From Sutterella wadsworthensis 2_1_59BFAA (GTDB lineage: Bacteria > Pseudomonadota > Gammaproteobacteria > Burkholderiales > Burkholderiaceae_F): a DNA stretch of 64,000 bases. The notes beneath the pieces are model-generated. The model was not told where the DNA came from. It saw nothing but the letters and a program-made list of their open reading frames with translations, and searched no databases. Position 1 is the stretch's first letter. Each line of letters opens with the position of its first letter. Shown one piece after another: positions 24,183 to 33,745 of this stretch. Made by a program: the position numbers and the translations under genes. The stretch is taken from positions 76,215 through 140,214 of the forward strand of contig NZ_JH815514.1 in NCBI RefSeq assembly GCF_000297775.1, given 5' to 3'.

Positions 24183-25736
24183 TTAGTGGCGGAAGTGGCG
24201 TTCGCCCGTGAAGACCATGGCGATGCCGCGCTCGTCGGCGGCGGCGATCACTTCATCGTCACGGATGGAGCCGCCCGGCTGGATGACGGCCGTGCAGCCG
24301 GCGTCCACCACGACGTCGAGACCGTCGCGGAACGGGAAGAAGGCGTCGGAAGCGGCCACGGAGCCCTCGAGAGAGAGACCGGCCTCTTCAGCCTTGAGCA
24401 TGGCGATGCGGGCGGAGTCGACGCGGCTCATCTGGCCGGCACCGACGCCGAGCGTCATGCCGCCGCGGGCATAGACGATCGTGTTGGACTTCACGAAGCG
24501 GGCGACGTTCCAGGCGAACATCAGGTCGGCGATCTGGGACGACGTTGGCTGGCGCTTCGTCACGCAGCGCAGGGCGCCTTCGGCGCAGATCTGGTTGTCG
24601 GGCGTCTGAACGAGCAGGCCGCCGCCGACGCGCTTGAAGTCGAAGTCGTTGTGGGCCTTGCCGAGAGCGACCGTGAGAAGACGGAGATTCTTCTTGGCGG
24701 CGAAGATCTCGACAGCTTCCTTGGAGAAGCTCGGAGCGATGATGCACTCGGCGAACTGGCGGGAAACGAGCTCGGCGCATTCGCCGGTCACTTCGCGGTT
24801 GAAGGCGATGATGCCGCCGAAGGCGGACTTGGAGTCCGTCTGGAAGGCCTTGGAGTAGGCTTCGGCGGAGCTGATGCCCACGGCGACGCCGCACGGATTG
24901 GCGTGCTTGATGATCACGCAGGCGGGAGCCTCGAAGGAGCGGACGCATTCCCAAGCGGCATCGCTGTCGGCGATGTTGTTGTAGGAGAGTTCCTTGCCCT
25001 GAAGCTGTTCATAGCCGGCGAGAAGGCCCGGCGCAACGGAGGATTCGCGGTAGAAAGCGGCAGCCTGGTGCGGATTTTCGCCGTAGCGCATGTCCTGGAC
25101 CTTTTCCCACTGGCGGGTGAGGACCTGCGGGAAGCGGGTGCGCTGGTTGTTTTCGTCAAGGCTCGTGAGGTAGTTCGTGATCATGCCGTCGTAGCGGGCG
25201 GTATGGGCGAAGACCTTCTTGGCGAGCGCGAGGCGCGTCGCGGCCGTGACACCGCCTTCGGCCTTGATTTCGGCGACGACGGAGGCGTAGTCGGTCGGAT
25301 CAACGATCACGGCGACGGACTCGTGGTTCTTGGCGGCGGCGCGGATCATCGTCGGGCCGCCGATGTCGATGTTCTCGATGGCGTCTTCAAACGTGCAGTC
25401 CGGCTTGGCGATCGTCTGTTCGAACGGATAGAGGTTCACGCAGATGATGTCGATCGGGTCGATGCCGTGGGCCTCGAGAGCGGCCATGTGCTCGGCGACG
25501 GGACGACGGGCGAGGATGCCGGCGTGGATCTTCGGGTTGAGCGTCTTGACGCGGCCGTCGAGCATTTCAGGGAAGCCCGTGTAGTCGGCGACTTCCTGGC
25601 AGGGGACGCCTTCCTTCGTGAGGAGCTTGGCGGTGCCGCCCGTGCTGAGGATGTGGTAGCCGAGAGCGACGAGCTCGCGGGCAAAATCCACGACGCCGGT
25701 CTTGTCGGACACGCTGATAAGAGCCTGTTTCTTCAT
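24183..25736 (-). CDS. purH: Bifunctional AICAR transformylase / IMP cyclohydrolase
   Basis: This 517-residue enzyme performs the last two steps of IMP synthesis. The N-terminal MGS-like cyclohydrolase domain has [15 protein letters not shown] and STGGTAKLL. The C-terminal transformylase domain has [18 protein letters not shown] sequence and [13 protein letters not shown], with the catalytic Lys-His pair. AAGGAAA precedes the ATG. It lies directly after fis, giving the order dusB-fis-purH that is typical of Betaproteobacteria. Confidence 0.97.
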   Translation of the reverse strand: MKKQALISVSDKTGVVDFARELVALGYHILSTGGTAKLLTKEGVPCQEVADYTGFPEMLDGRVKTLNPKIHAGILARRPVAEHMAALEAHGIDPIDIICVNLYPFEQTIAKPDCTFEDAIENIDIGGPTMIRAAAKNHESVAVIVDPTDYASVVAEIKAEGGVTAATRLALAKKVFAHTARYDGMITNYLTSLDENNQRTRFPQVLTRQWEKVQDMRYGENPHQAAAFYRESSVAPGLLAGYEQLQGKELSYNNIADSDAAWECVRSFEAPACVIIKHANPCGVAVGISSAEAYSKAFQTDSKSAFGGIIAFNREVTGECAELVSRQFAECIIAPSFSKEAVEIFAAKKNLRLLTVALGKAHNDFDFKRVGGGLLVQTPDNQICAEGALRCVTKRQPTSSQIADLMFAWNVARFVKSNTIVYARGGMTLGVGAGQMSRVDSARIAMLKAEEAGLSLEGSVAASDAFFPFRDGLDVVVDAGCTAVIQPGGSIRDDEVIAAADERGIAMVFTGERHFRH

Positions 25737-25747
25737 TGCCTATTTCC

Positions 25748-26149
25748 TTATGAACTTTCTCCGGGCAGAAGCTTGTGAATGCGAAGCTTCGAGCGCAGAG
25801 TATTTCGGTTAATGCCAAGAATCTTTGCGGCTTCAATCTGGTTGTTGCGGCAGAGCTTCATCACGTAGATGAGCAACGGACGCTCCGCCGTCTCCATGAC
25901 CAGACTGTAGAGAGGATGCGGCTGCGAACCGCCGAGCTGCTGGAAGTACTGGTTGAGTTGGACGATCACGGCCTCTTCAATGCGGCCCGCCTTGAGCTCG
26001 GGCATGTCCTTCGCCAGGCTTTCCAGCGTAACGCCCTCGAAGTCAAGTCCCAGCTTGACTCTCTGCTTCGCCTGCCTGATCAGCCTGATCTGCGGCGCTT
26101 CAGGCTTACGGCGGACAATCGCCTTGTCATCCAAGTCCCTGCTCGTCAT
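25748..26149 (-). CDS. fis: Fis-family nucleoid and transcription regulator with extended N-terminus
   Basis: The last ~78 residues match Fis: LNQYFQQLGGSQPHPLYSLV, then the helix-turn-helix NQIEAAKILGINRNTLRSKL. Starting at ATG 26149 the protein is 133 residues. It therefore carries ~55 residues of basic and then acidic N-terminal sequence, where E. coli Fis has about 30 before the same block. The start overlaps the end of dusB by 23 bp, so the genes are translationally close. Fis bends DNA and activates rRNA and tRNA promoters in fast growth. An even longer frame (from 26200) is open but lies deep inside dusB. Confidence 0.88.
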   Translation of the reverse strand: MTSRDLDDKAIVRRKPEAPQIRLIRQAKQRVKLGLDFEGVTLESLAKDMPELKAGRIEEAVIVQLNQYFQQLGGSQPHPLYSLVMETAERPLLIYVMKLCRNNQIEAAKILGINRNTLRSKLRIHKLLPGESS

Positions 26150-27113
26150 CCTGCAACCTCTCAAAATAACGGCTGACGGCCGCACCGAGGACGTCCGCAT
26201 CGGACGTGGCGAACAACTCGCCCAACAACGCCTCGGAGCCCGGCAGCCCCTTCAAATAATGGCTCAGGTGCTTCCTGAAGGTCACGGCACCTCTAGCACC
26301 GCCATAATAGTCAAAATGACGGCGCATGTGGTCGCAAATGACCGCATGTCGTTCCTCAAGCCCTGGCGCCTTCCTTTCGGGAAGATGGCCGAGGGCGGCG
26401 CCGACCTCCGAGAAGATCCACGGATTGCCGTAGGAGGCCCTGCCGATCATCACGCCGTCGGCGCCCGTAAGCGCCATCACGCGCCTTGCCTTCTCGCCCG
26501 AGTCTATGTCGCCGTTGGCGATGACGGGAATGGAGACGGCGGCCTTCACGGTCCTGATCGTCTCGTACTCGGCCTCGCCCCTGAAGCCGTCCTCGCGCGT
26601 CCTGCCGTGGATCGTCAGCATGGCGACGCCCGTCTGCTCGGCGATGCCCGCAATGGCGAGCGCGTTCCTGTGCTCCCTGTCCCAGCCCGTGCGGATCTTG
26701 AGCGTCACGGGCACGGAGACGGCCGCACACACGGCCTCGAGAATCCGCGCCACCAACGCCTCGTCCTTCATGAGCGCGCTGCCGCACGCCGTCTGAAGCA
26801 CCTTCTTGGCGGGACAGCCCATGTTGATGTCGACCACCTGCGCGCCCGAATCCTCGGCATAGCGGGCGGCGTCGGCCATCATGGCGGGATCAGCTCCGAG
26901 AAGCTGCACGACGCGCAGTCCCAACTCGGCGTCACAGGCCCAGCGCGTGGCGCTCTTGCGGCTCGTCCTGAACTGCGGCTGGCAGGTCGTCATTTCGCCC
27001 ACCGCATATCCCGCACCATGGGCGCGGCAGATCTCGCGGTAAGGCAGATCGCTCATGCCGGCCATGGGGGCCAGCATGACGGGAACATCGACGGCGTAGG
27101 GACCGAGCTTCAC
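26127..27113 (-). CDS. dusB: tRNA-dihydrouridine synthase DusB
   Basis: This 328-residue TIM-barrel flavoenzyme reduces uridines in the tRNA D-loop. It shows the FMN-binding start LAPMAGMSDLPYREICRAHG, the catalytic Cys in NMGCPAKKV, and the phosphate-binding VIANGDIDSGEKA and GADGVMIGRASYGNPW. The reading begins at GTG 27113, preceded by GAGAAGA. It is followed by the overlapping fis gene, the classic dusB-fis arrangement in which the first gene controls fis supply. Confidence 0.95.
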   Translation of the reverse strand: MKLGPYAVDVPVMLAPMAGMSDLPYREICRAHGAGYAVGEMTTCQPQFRTSRKSATRWACDAELGLRVVQLLGADPAMMADAARYAEDSGAQVVDINMGCPAKKVLQTACGSALMKDEALVARILEAVCAAVSVPVTLKIRTGWDREHRNALAIAGIAEQTGVAMLTIHGRTREDGFRGEAEYETIRTVKAAVSIPVIANGDIDSGEKARRVMALTGADGVMIGRASYGNPWIFSEVGAALGHLPERKAPGLEERHAVICDHMRRHFDYYGGARGAVTFRKHLSHYLKGLPGSEALLGELFATSDADVLGAAVSRYFERLQDDEQGLG

Positions 27114-27209
27114 TCTCTTCTCACGTTATTCGGGGGGCGCTCTGCACACGGGGAGCGCCCGACCGCCACATTTTACCGACACGACCGGCGCACAGGCCCT
27201 GCCGTGCCC

Positions 27210-27917
27210 TCACTTTTCCATTTGGTTTCGAATTCGCGCCTCGGCAAGCGCGAGCTCGCGCACATCGCCCACGTTGAACCACATGCCCTCGTACACCTCG
27301 CCCGTGACGCGTCCCGCCTCGCAGAACTGCCAGAGCCACGGGAAGAGCTTTGCACGAACAGGCTCGACGCCCTCGAAGAGCGACGTCCCGTAGACGCCGA
27401 GACTCGAGAACGTGTGCGTCCTCGGCTCCCTTCGGACGAGTCCCAGCTCATCCAGCGTCATGTCGCCGTCGGCATGGTAGGAGGGATTGGGCGCAAGCAC
27501 GAGGTGCGCAACTGCGTCCGAGCCCGCGAGAGCGCGGCCCGCACGCACAAGGCGCGAGTAGTCGAAGTCGGTCACGATGTCACCCGCGACGACGATGAAT
27601 GCGCCGTCGCCGTCATCGAGCATCGGAAGCGCCTTCGCGATTCCGCCGAGCGTCTCGAGGGCTTCGCCCGCCGTGCGGCCCTCGACTGAATAGCGCAGGC
27701 GCACGCCCCAGGCGGAGCCGTCTCCAAGCGTCTCCACGATCCTGTCGCCGAGATGCGCGACGTTGAGGACGATCTCCTCGACGCCCGCCTTCCTGAGTGC
27801 AAGAATCTGGCGAACGGCCATGGGCGTCCCCGCCACCTCGACGAGGGGCTTGGGCGTCGTGAGCGTGACGGGCTGCATGCGGCGGCCTTCCCCCGCCGCG
27901 AGGATCAGAGCGCGCAT
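27210..27917 (-). CDS. murU: N-acetylmuramate alpha-1-phosphate uridylyltransferase MurU
   Basis: This 235-residue nucleotidyltransferase opens MRALILAAGEGRRMQPVTL and continues TTPKPLVEVAG, the GT-A sugar-nucleotidyltransferase signature, with VVAGDIVTDFDY as the metal site. It follows amgK by 5 bp, the combination that defines the MurNAc salvage pathway known from Pseudomonas putida: AmgK phosphorylates anomeric C1 of MurNAc and MurU makes UDP-MurNAc. This bypasses the fosfomycin-sensitive MurA step. Confidence 0.93.
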   Translation of the reverse strand: MRALILAAGEGRRMQPVTLTTPKPLVEVAGTPMAVRQILALRKAGVEEIVLNVAHLGDRIVETLGDGSAWGVRLRYSVEGRTAGEALETLGGIAKALPMLDDGDGAFIVVAGDIVTDFDYSRLVRAGRALAGSDAVAHLVLAPNPSYHADGDMTLDELGLVRREPRTHTFSSLGVYGTSLFEGVEPVRAKLFPWLWQFCEAGRVTGEVYEGMWFNVGDVRELALAEARIRNQMEK

Positions 27918-27922
27918 GACCG

Positions 27923-28942
27923 TCAGAAGGTGTAGCCGAAGGACGTTTCGGAGCCCTCGAGGTCGTCGATGAGGTGCGTGAGCGGCGAGAGTTGGATGTA
28001 GCGGCGGGCCGTCTTGCGCACGTACTGGATGAAGCGCGGCGTGTCCTCAAGGTACTTGGGCTTGCCGTCGCGGTAGTTGAGGCGGGCGAAGATGCCGAGC
28101 ACCTTCAGATGGCGCTGCACGCCCATGAACTCGACGTCGCGGTAGAAGTTGCCGAAGTCGGCGGGCACGGGGATGTCCGCCTTGCGGGCCTTCTCCCAAT
28201 AGCGGATCGTGGTGTCGAGCACGAAGCTCTCGTCCCAGGAGATGAAGGCGTCGCGCAGGAGCGAGGCGATGTCGTAGCTGAGCGGACCGTAGAGCGCGTC
28301 CTGGAAGTCGAGGATGCCGGGCATCGGATCGGAGACCATCAGGTTGCGCGGCATGAAGTCGCGGTGCACGAAGACGAGGGCCTCGCGGCAGTTGGTGTCG
28401 AGAATGGCCTCGGTGGTCATCCTCCACCACTTCTGCTGCTCCTCGGTCCACTCGACGCCGCGGTGGCGGCCCACGTACCAGGTCGGGAAGAGCTCGAGCT
28501 CGCGCTGCAGGACCTCGCGGCTGTAGGCGGGAAGCACGTTCGGGCGGGAGATCTTCTGCCACGCGACGAGCGCCGTGGTGGCACGGTCCATGAGTTCGCG
28601 GGCGTTGTCCTCGTTGAGGACGTCAAGATAGGTCTCCCTGCCGAGGTCGGAGAGCAGCATGAAGCGATGGTCCGTGTCGGCTTCGAAGATTTCGGGGGCG
28701 TTGAGGCCCGCCTCGTTCCTCAGCAGGCCGTCGACCTTGATGAAGGAAGCGAAGCTCTCGGGCGTCTCGCCCTCGGCATTCATGGCGATGAAGCTGCGGC
28801 CGTCGGCGGCGGCAATGCGGTGATAGGACCTGAAGCCAGCGTCCGCGCCTGCACGGCTTACCGTCGTCAGATCGAGCTGATATTTCGGGGAAATGCTCTG
28901 GAGCCACTGCCCGAAGGCGGAGGCGGCCGCGCTGTTCGTCAT
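27923..28942 (-). CDS. amgK: Anomeric MurNAc/GlcNAc kinase AmgK
   Basis: This 339-residue protein has the aminoglycoside-phosphotransferase fold: catalytic loop FVHRDFMPRNLMV and metal-binding GILDFQDALYGP. It is paired with murU in the same order as in pseudomonads, and divergent from lptD as there. The start MTNSAAASAFGQWLQ at 28942 has AGGA upstream; the open frame extends to 29089, but the extra residues look non-coding and would run into the lptD promoter. AmgK phosphorylates recycled MurNAc in the cytoplasm. Confidence 0.93.
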   Translation of the reverse strand: MTNSAAASAFGQWLQSISPKYQLDLTTVSRAGADAGFRSYHRIAAADGRSFIAMNAEGETPESFASFIKVDGLLRNEAGLNAPEIFEADTDHRFMLLSDLGRETYLDVLNEDNARELMDRATTALVAWQKISRPNVLPAYSREVLQRELELFPTWYVGRHRGVEWTEEQQKWWRMTTEAILDTNCREALVFVHRDFMPRNLMVSDPMPGILDFQDALYGPLSYDIASLLRDAFISWDESFVLDTTIRYWEKARKADIPVPADFGNFYRDVEFMGVQRHLKVLGIFARLNYRDGKPKYLEDTPRFIQYVRKTARRYIQLSPLTHLIDDLEGSETSFGYTF

Positions 28943-29026
28943 GTTTTCGTCGTCCTCTAGTGCCGAAGGATCTGAAGCCCGCAGGGATTTTATGGACTGC
29001 GCGGCGCCCCTCGGGAATGACGGGGC

Positions 29027-29064
29027 TTTATAATCCTTCAATTGTCTTGACGTCATTTTATAGG
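29027..29064. promoter_or_regulatory. Divergent AT-rich promoter region of amgK and lptD
   Basis: On the minus strand ATGACG (29051-29056) and TATAAA (29027-29032) are 18 bp apart and point at amgK. On the plus strand TATAAT (29029-29034) and TATAGG (29059-29064) are possible -10 boxes for lptD, with weak -35s. Confidence 0.4.
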
Positions 29065-29098
29065 CCTGCCCACAGGCTGTCACTCTCACCGTTTTTTC

Positions 29099-31414
29099 AT
29101 GTCATTCCCGCGTCCCCGACAGACCGCGATCAGCGTAAGCATCGCGCTGGCCGCCATGGCCTACACCTCCATTGCGCCGGCCGCTCAGACAGGCAGCGTG
29201 GTGTCCCTCGAATCCGTGACGACGCTCGATCCGTCCCGCGCAACGCCCGACTCGGACGCCGCGAGCTTCGTGTCCGCCGACCGCATCGAAGGCAACCCCG
29301 AAGACCAGCTCCACCTTTACGGCAACGCGGAGATCCGCCGCGCCGGCACCGTCCTCAAGGGCGACCGAATCACCTACACGCAGGAAACCGACGAAGTCGA
29401 GGCCGTTGGCAACGCGCGCATCTCGCGCCAGGGCGCCTCCTTCTCGGGTCCGTCCATGCGCTTCAAGATCTCGCCGCGCACGGGCGACATGTCGGACGCC
29501 GAATACGAATATGCGCCGCGCAACATCCGCGGCTGCGCGAAGAACATCCGCTTCATCTCGGGTGAATCGACCGTCTTTGACGACGCCAAGGTCACGACCT
29601 GCAAGCGCGACGACGAAGCCTGGTTCATCAAGATGAACGAGCTCGAGATCGACGAGTACGACCAGACGGCAACGGGCACGAACGCCTCGCTGCACTTCAT
29701 GGGCGTGCCCGTCTTCGGCTCCCCGTGGTTCTCCTTCCCCGTGAGCCGTGAGCGCCGCTCCGGCTTCCTCGTGCCGACCTTCGGCATGAGCTCGACCCGC
29801 GGCCTCGACCTCGCGGTCCCGTACTACTTCAACATCGCGCCCAACTACGACCTTACGCTGACGCCCCGTCTGATGACCAAGCGCGGCGTCATGCTCGACA
29901 CCGAGGCCAGGTTCCTCTACAACAACTTCGAGACGACAGTCGACTACGCGCTGATGCCCGACGACAAGGAGATGGACGACAGCCGTTCGAGCCTGCACGT
30001 CGACATGAGCTGGCGCCGCGACAAGCTGAGCGCCTTCGTCGACTACAACCGCGTCTCCGACGATGACTTCATCAGCGACTTCTCGAGCAACGTCCGAGAG
30101 TCCTCCGAAACCGTCCTGCCGCAGGAATACGCCCTTCGCTACGACGAGACGTACTGGAACACGTCGATCAACGTCAAGAAGAACCAGGCGCTCACCTTCG
30201 ACCACATCGACTACTACAAGCCGTACGAACGCGTGCCCCAGATCACCTTCAACGGCTACAACGGCGACTTCTACGGCTTCGAGGTCGGCACGACCATCGA
30301 GGCGACGAGGTTCGAGCATCCGACGTTCACGACGGGCGACCGCTTCGTCTTCGAGCAGACGGTCTCCTATCCGATGCGCGGCGCGGGCTGGTTCGTCGTG
30401 CCCAAAGGCACCTTCCTCGGCACCTGGTACCAGCTCGAGAACCTGGACCGCGACGGGGGCCGCTTCACCAACAAGGATCCGCACCGCACGACGCCGATGT
30501 TCAGCCTTGACGCCGGCCTCGTCTTCGACCGCGACGCCGTCTGGTTCAACCGCGAGGCGTACCAGACGCTCGAGCCGCGCGTCTACTACGCGTACGTGCC
30601 GTACCGCAATCAGGATGACCTGCCCGTCTTCGACACGACGATCGCCGACCTGAACTTTGCAACGCTCTTCTCGGAGAACATCTTCTCCGGCTACGACCGC
30701 GTGAGCGAGGCCAACCAGCTGACGAGCGTGCTCACCACCCGCTACATCGACAAGACGAGCGGCCTCGAGCTCTTCAAGGCCAGCGTGGGCCAGCGCAACT
30801 ACTTCTCGGACCAGCGCGTCAACTTCTACACGCCGGGCGACACCCAGATGCGCGAAAGCCCGCTTCGCACCGACGTTCGCAGCGACCTGCTCGCGAGCGT
30901 GGGCGCGCGTCTGACGCGCTCGATCACGTCGGACGTGAGCGGCCAGTACTCCTCGGCGATGAGCCGCTGGGTGAAGGCCAAGGCAGGCGTCAGGTGGCAG
31001 CCGCGCCCGATGTCCCTCGTCGGCCTCTACTACCGCTACAACTACTCGTCCGAGCGCGACTACACGGACTATCAGAACGACTACATCAAGCAGATCGACC
31101 TGGCGGTCCAGTGGCCGATCACGAACCGTCTGTTCGGCCTCTTCCGCTACAACTACTCGCTCCTGCAGGACAAGCCCATCGAGATGATCGGCGGCGTCGA
31201 GTACCTGCACGACTGCTGGACGCTTCGTTTTGCCGCACAGCGCTACACGACGACGTCCAACAACGACGAGACCAACTTCTTCTTACAACTCGAGCTCAAC
31301 GGCTTGGGTAGTATTGGCACAAGCCCGCTTTCTGAACTCCAGAGGAACATCAAGGGTTATCAGACCACCACCCGTGTTCCCGACAAGATTGGACAGTACG
31401 ATTACTATGAATAA
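29099..31414 (+). CDS. lptD: LPS-assembly outer membrane protein LptD
   Basis: This 771-residue protein has a signal peptide (ISVSIALAAMAYTSIAPAA). An OstA/LptA-like jellyroll follows (~60-130, IEGNPEDQLHLYGNAEIRR), then a long beta-barrel ending in aromatic-rich strands. The conserved block SPWFSFPVSRERRSGFLVP is present. LptD with LptE inserts LPS into the outer leaflet. I count only three cysteines (RGCAKN, TTCKRDD, HDCWTL), whereas E. coli has four. surA overlaps its last 8 bases, and the operon continues to pdxA and rsmA. Confidence 0.95.
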   Translation: MSFPRPRQTAISVSIALAAMAYTSIAPAAQTGSVVSLESVTTLDPSRATPDSDAASFVSADRIEGNPEDQLHLYGNAEIRRAGTVLKGDRITYTQETDEVEAVGNARISRQGASFSGPSMRFKISPRTGDMSDAEYEYAPRNIRGCAKNIRFISGESTVFDDAKVTTCKRDDEAWFIKMNELEIDEYDQTATGTNASLHFMGVPVFGSPWFSFPVSRERRSGFLVPTFGMSSTRGLDLAVPYYFNIAPNYDLTLTPRLMTKRGVMLDTEARFLYNNFETTVDYALMPDDKEMDDSRSSLHVDMSWRRDKLSAFVDYNRVSDDDFISDFSSNVRESSETVLPQEYALRYDETYWNTSINVKKNQALTFDHIDYYKPYERVPQITFNGYNGDFYGFEVGTTIEATRFEHPTFTTGDRFVFEQTVSYPMRGAGWFVVPKGTFLGTWYQLENLDRDGGRFTNKDPHRTTPMFSLDAGLVFDRDAVWFNREAYQTLEPRVYYAYVPYRNQDDLPVFDTTIADLNFATLFSENIFSGYDRVSEANQLTSVLTTRYIDKTSGLELFKASVGQRNYFSDQRVNFYTPGDTQMRESPLRTDVRSDLLASVGARLTRSITSDVSGQYSSAMSRWVKAKAGVRWQPRPMSLVGLYYRYNYSSERDYTDYQNDYIKQIDLAVQWPITNRLFGLFRYNYSLLQDKPIEMIGGVEYLHDCWTLRFAAQRYTTTSNNDETNFFLQLELNGLGSIGTSPLSELQRNIKGYQTTTRVPDKIGQYDYYE

Positions 31415-32765
31415 GCTCAAGACCATTGCCGTGCTGACGATGAGCATGGCCGCCCTCAGCACCGCCTTCGCCGCCGAGCAGGCCGTTACCGAATCTGCGC
31501 AGGCGGCTCCCGTCGTCCAGCCTCAGGCCGGCAACGTCGAACTCGACCGCATCGTGGCGGTCGTCAACAACGACGTCATCACGGACCGCGAGCTTCAGGA
31601 GCGCACGCACGTCGTCGCCATCAACCTGCGCCGCCAGAACATCCAGCTCCCGCCGATGGAGCAGCTCCGCGCCCAGGTGCTTGAACGCCTGATCTTCGAA
31701 CGCGCCATCAAGCAGCGCGCCCGCGAAACCGGCATCCGCATCGACGACCAGATGGTCAACGCCTCCATCGAGCAGATCGCCCGTCAGAACAACCTGTCGG
31801 TCGACCAGCTCCGTCAGCGTCTGATGGCCGACGGCGTCTCCTTCTCCTCCTTCCGCGAGGAGATCCGCGACGAAATCACGACGCAGCGCCTGCGCGAACG
31901 CGAGGTCGACGCCAAGATCCAGATTCCCGAAAGTGAAATCGACGCCTACCTCGCCGAGCAGGCCGGCTTCACGACGGGCAACACGACGGAATTCCACATC
32001 CAGCACATCCTGATCCCGATCGACCATCCCGACAACACCGAAAAGCTCAAGAAGCATGCCGAGGAGATCGCCGAGCGCGCCCGCGCAGGCGAGGACTTCG
32101 CCATGCTCGCCGCCACCTACTCGCGCGCCTCCGACGCGCTGCAGGGCGGTGACATCGGCTGGCGCAACCTGCAGTCGCTGCCCAACGTCATGGCCGACGT
32201 GCTCAAGGAATCCCCCAGGAAAGGCGTCTACATCATCAAGGGCAAGGACTCCTGGGACGTCATGCGCGTCTCCGACACCCGTGACGGCGTTCAGTTCAAG
32301 CTCGCCGGCGGCCCGGTCGAACAGACCCACGCCCGCCACATCCTGATGCTCGTGAGCGACATCACGCCCGAAGGCGAGGTGATCCACCGCCTCAACGACA
32401 TCAAGCGCCGCATCGACGCGGGCGAGTCCGACTTCGCCACGATGGCTCGCCTGCACTCGGTCGACAACAGCGCGACCCGCGGCGGCGACCTCGGCTGGCT
32501 CCAGCCCGGCGACACCGTGCCCGAATTCGAAAAGGCCATGAACTCGCTCAAGCCCAACGAGGTCTCCGAACCGATCAAGTCCCAGTTCGGCTACCACCTC
32601 ATCCAGGTGATCGAGCGCCGCATGGAAAAGAACGGCAATCCGCAGCGCATGCGCATCGCCGCCCGACAGCAGCTTCGCGAGAAGAAGCTCGGCGAGGCCG
32701 TCTACAACTGGCAGCGCGAGCTCCGCGACCGCGCCTACGTTGAAATCCGTGACAGCCACTACTGA
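31407..32765 (+). CDS. surA: Periplasmic chaperone and peptidyl-prolyl isomerase SurA
   Basis: This 452-residue protein starts MNKLKTIAVLTMSMAALSTA, a signal peptide cleaved near AFA-AEQ. The N-terminal chaperone module contains VAVVNNDVITDRELQERTHV. Two parvulin domains follow: one at ~190-285 (HIQHILIPIDHPDN) and one at ~300-400 (ARHILMLVSDITPEG, LGWLQPGDTVPEFEKAM). SurA escorts unfolded barrels, LptD foremost, to BAM. The ATG lies 8 bp inside the lptD frame, so translation is probably coupled. Confidence 0.96.
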   Translation: MNKLKTIAVLTMSMAALSTAFAAEQAVTESAQAAPVVQPQAGNVELDRIVAVVNNDVITDRELQERTHVVAINLRRQNIQLPPMEQLRAQVLERLIFERAIKQRARETGIRIDDQMVNASIEQIARQNNLSVDQLRQRLMADGVSFSSFREEIRDEITTQRLREREVDAKIQIPESEIDAYLAEQAGFTTGNTTEFHIQHILIPIDHPDNTEKLKKHAEEIAERARAGEDFAMLAATYSRASDALQGGDIGWRNLQSLPNVMADVLKESPRKGVYIIKGKDSWDVMRVSDTRDGVQFKLAGGPVEQTHARHILMLVSDITPEGEVIHRLNDIKRRIDAGESDFATMARLHSVDNSATRGGDLGWLQPGDTVPEFEKAMNSLKPNEVSEPIKSQFGYHLIQVIERRMEKNGNPQRMRIAARQQLREKKLGEAVYNWQRELRDRAYVEIRDSHY

Positions 32766-32773
32766 GGCGAACC

Positions 32774-33745
32774 ATGACTGAACTCCGGTCCGTTGCCGTC
32801 ACGACCGGCGAGCCCGCCGGCATTGGACCGGAAGTCTCGCTCAAGGCCGCAGCCGCCGTGTCCGACCCGATCCTCCTGATCGGCGACCGCACGCTGCTTG
32901 AAGCCGAGGCCCGCCGCCTCGGCATCGCCTGGCCCCTGCCCGCGCACGTCTCCATCCGTCACGTGCAGCTTCGGGCGCCTGCCGAACCCGGCAGGCTTGA
33001 CACCCGCAACTCGGCCTACGTGCTCGACATCCTGCGCGCAGCTCATGAAGGCGCCGCCGCAGGCGAATGGAGCGCCGTCGTCACGGCGCCCGTTCAGAAA
33101 AGCATCATCATCGAGTCCGGTGTGCCCTTCACAGGCCACACCGAGTTCTTCCAGGATCTCTGCGGCGTCAGGCGCGTCGTCATGATGCTCACGTCGAACG
33201 CCCGCACGGACGCGATGAAGGTGGCCCTCGCCACCACTCACCTGCCGATCGCCAGGCTTTCCGAGGCCATCACGGGCGAGCTGCTCGACGAGGTGCTCGA
33301 CACGCTCAACACGGCGCTCGCACGCGACTACGGTCTGGCCGAGCCCCGCATCCTCGTCACGGGCCTCAACCCGCACGCAGGTGAAAACGGCCACATGGGC
33401 CACGAGGAAATCAACACGATCACGCCCGCTCTGGAAAGAGCGCGCAGCCGCGGCATTCACGCCGACGGTCCCGTGCCCGCCGACACGGCCTTCGTGCCCG
33501 GCCACTGGGACCGCTACGACGCCGTGCTCTGCATGTACCATGATCAGGGACTTCCCGTCCTCAAGCACGTGGGCTTCGCCGAGGGCGTCAACGTGACGCT
33601 CGGGCTTCCCTACATCAGGACCTCGGTCGACCACGGCACTGCGCTCGACATCGCAGGACAGGGCAAGGCGGACGACACGAGCATGATCTCCGCCCTCCGA
33701 TTAGCACACTTTTTATCGAAGAACCGTGAAACAAGAATGGCTTGA
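32774..33745 (+). CDS. pdxA: 4-hydroxythreonine-4-phosphate dehydrogenase
   Basis: This 323-residue enzyme of pyridoxal-phosphate synthesis oxidises 4-phosphohydroxy-L-threonine. It shows the N-terminal TTGEPAGIGPEVSLKAA, the zinc-ligand His in PFTGHTEFFQDL, GLNPHAGENGHMG, and MYHDQGLPVLKH near the end. It follows surA by 8 bp with GAGG as ribosome site and overlaps rsmA by 20 bp. The surA-pdxA-rsmA order is widely conserved in Proteobacteria. Confidence 0.96.
   Translation: MTELRSVAVTTGEPAGIGPEVSLKAAAAVSDPILLIGDRTLLEAEARRLGIAWPLPAHVSIRHVQLRAPAEPGRLDTRNSAYVLDILRAAHEGAAAGEWSAVVTAPVQKSIIIESGVPFTGHTEFFQDLCGVRRVVMMLTSNARTDAMKVALATTHLPIARLSEAITGELLDEVLDTLNTALARDYGLAEPRILVTGLNPHAGENGHMGHEEINTITPALERARSRGIHADGPVPADTAFVPGHWDRYDAVLCMYHDQGLPVLKHVGFAEGVNVTLGLPYIRTSVDHGTALDIAGQGKADDTSMISALRLAHFLSKNRETRMA

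Noticed and set aside
29102..31210. A 702-codon open frame antisense to lptD
   Set aside because: Lies wholly within lptD, with the low-complexity composition typical of a shadow frame and no motif.
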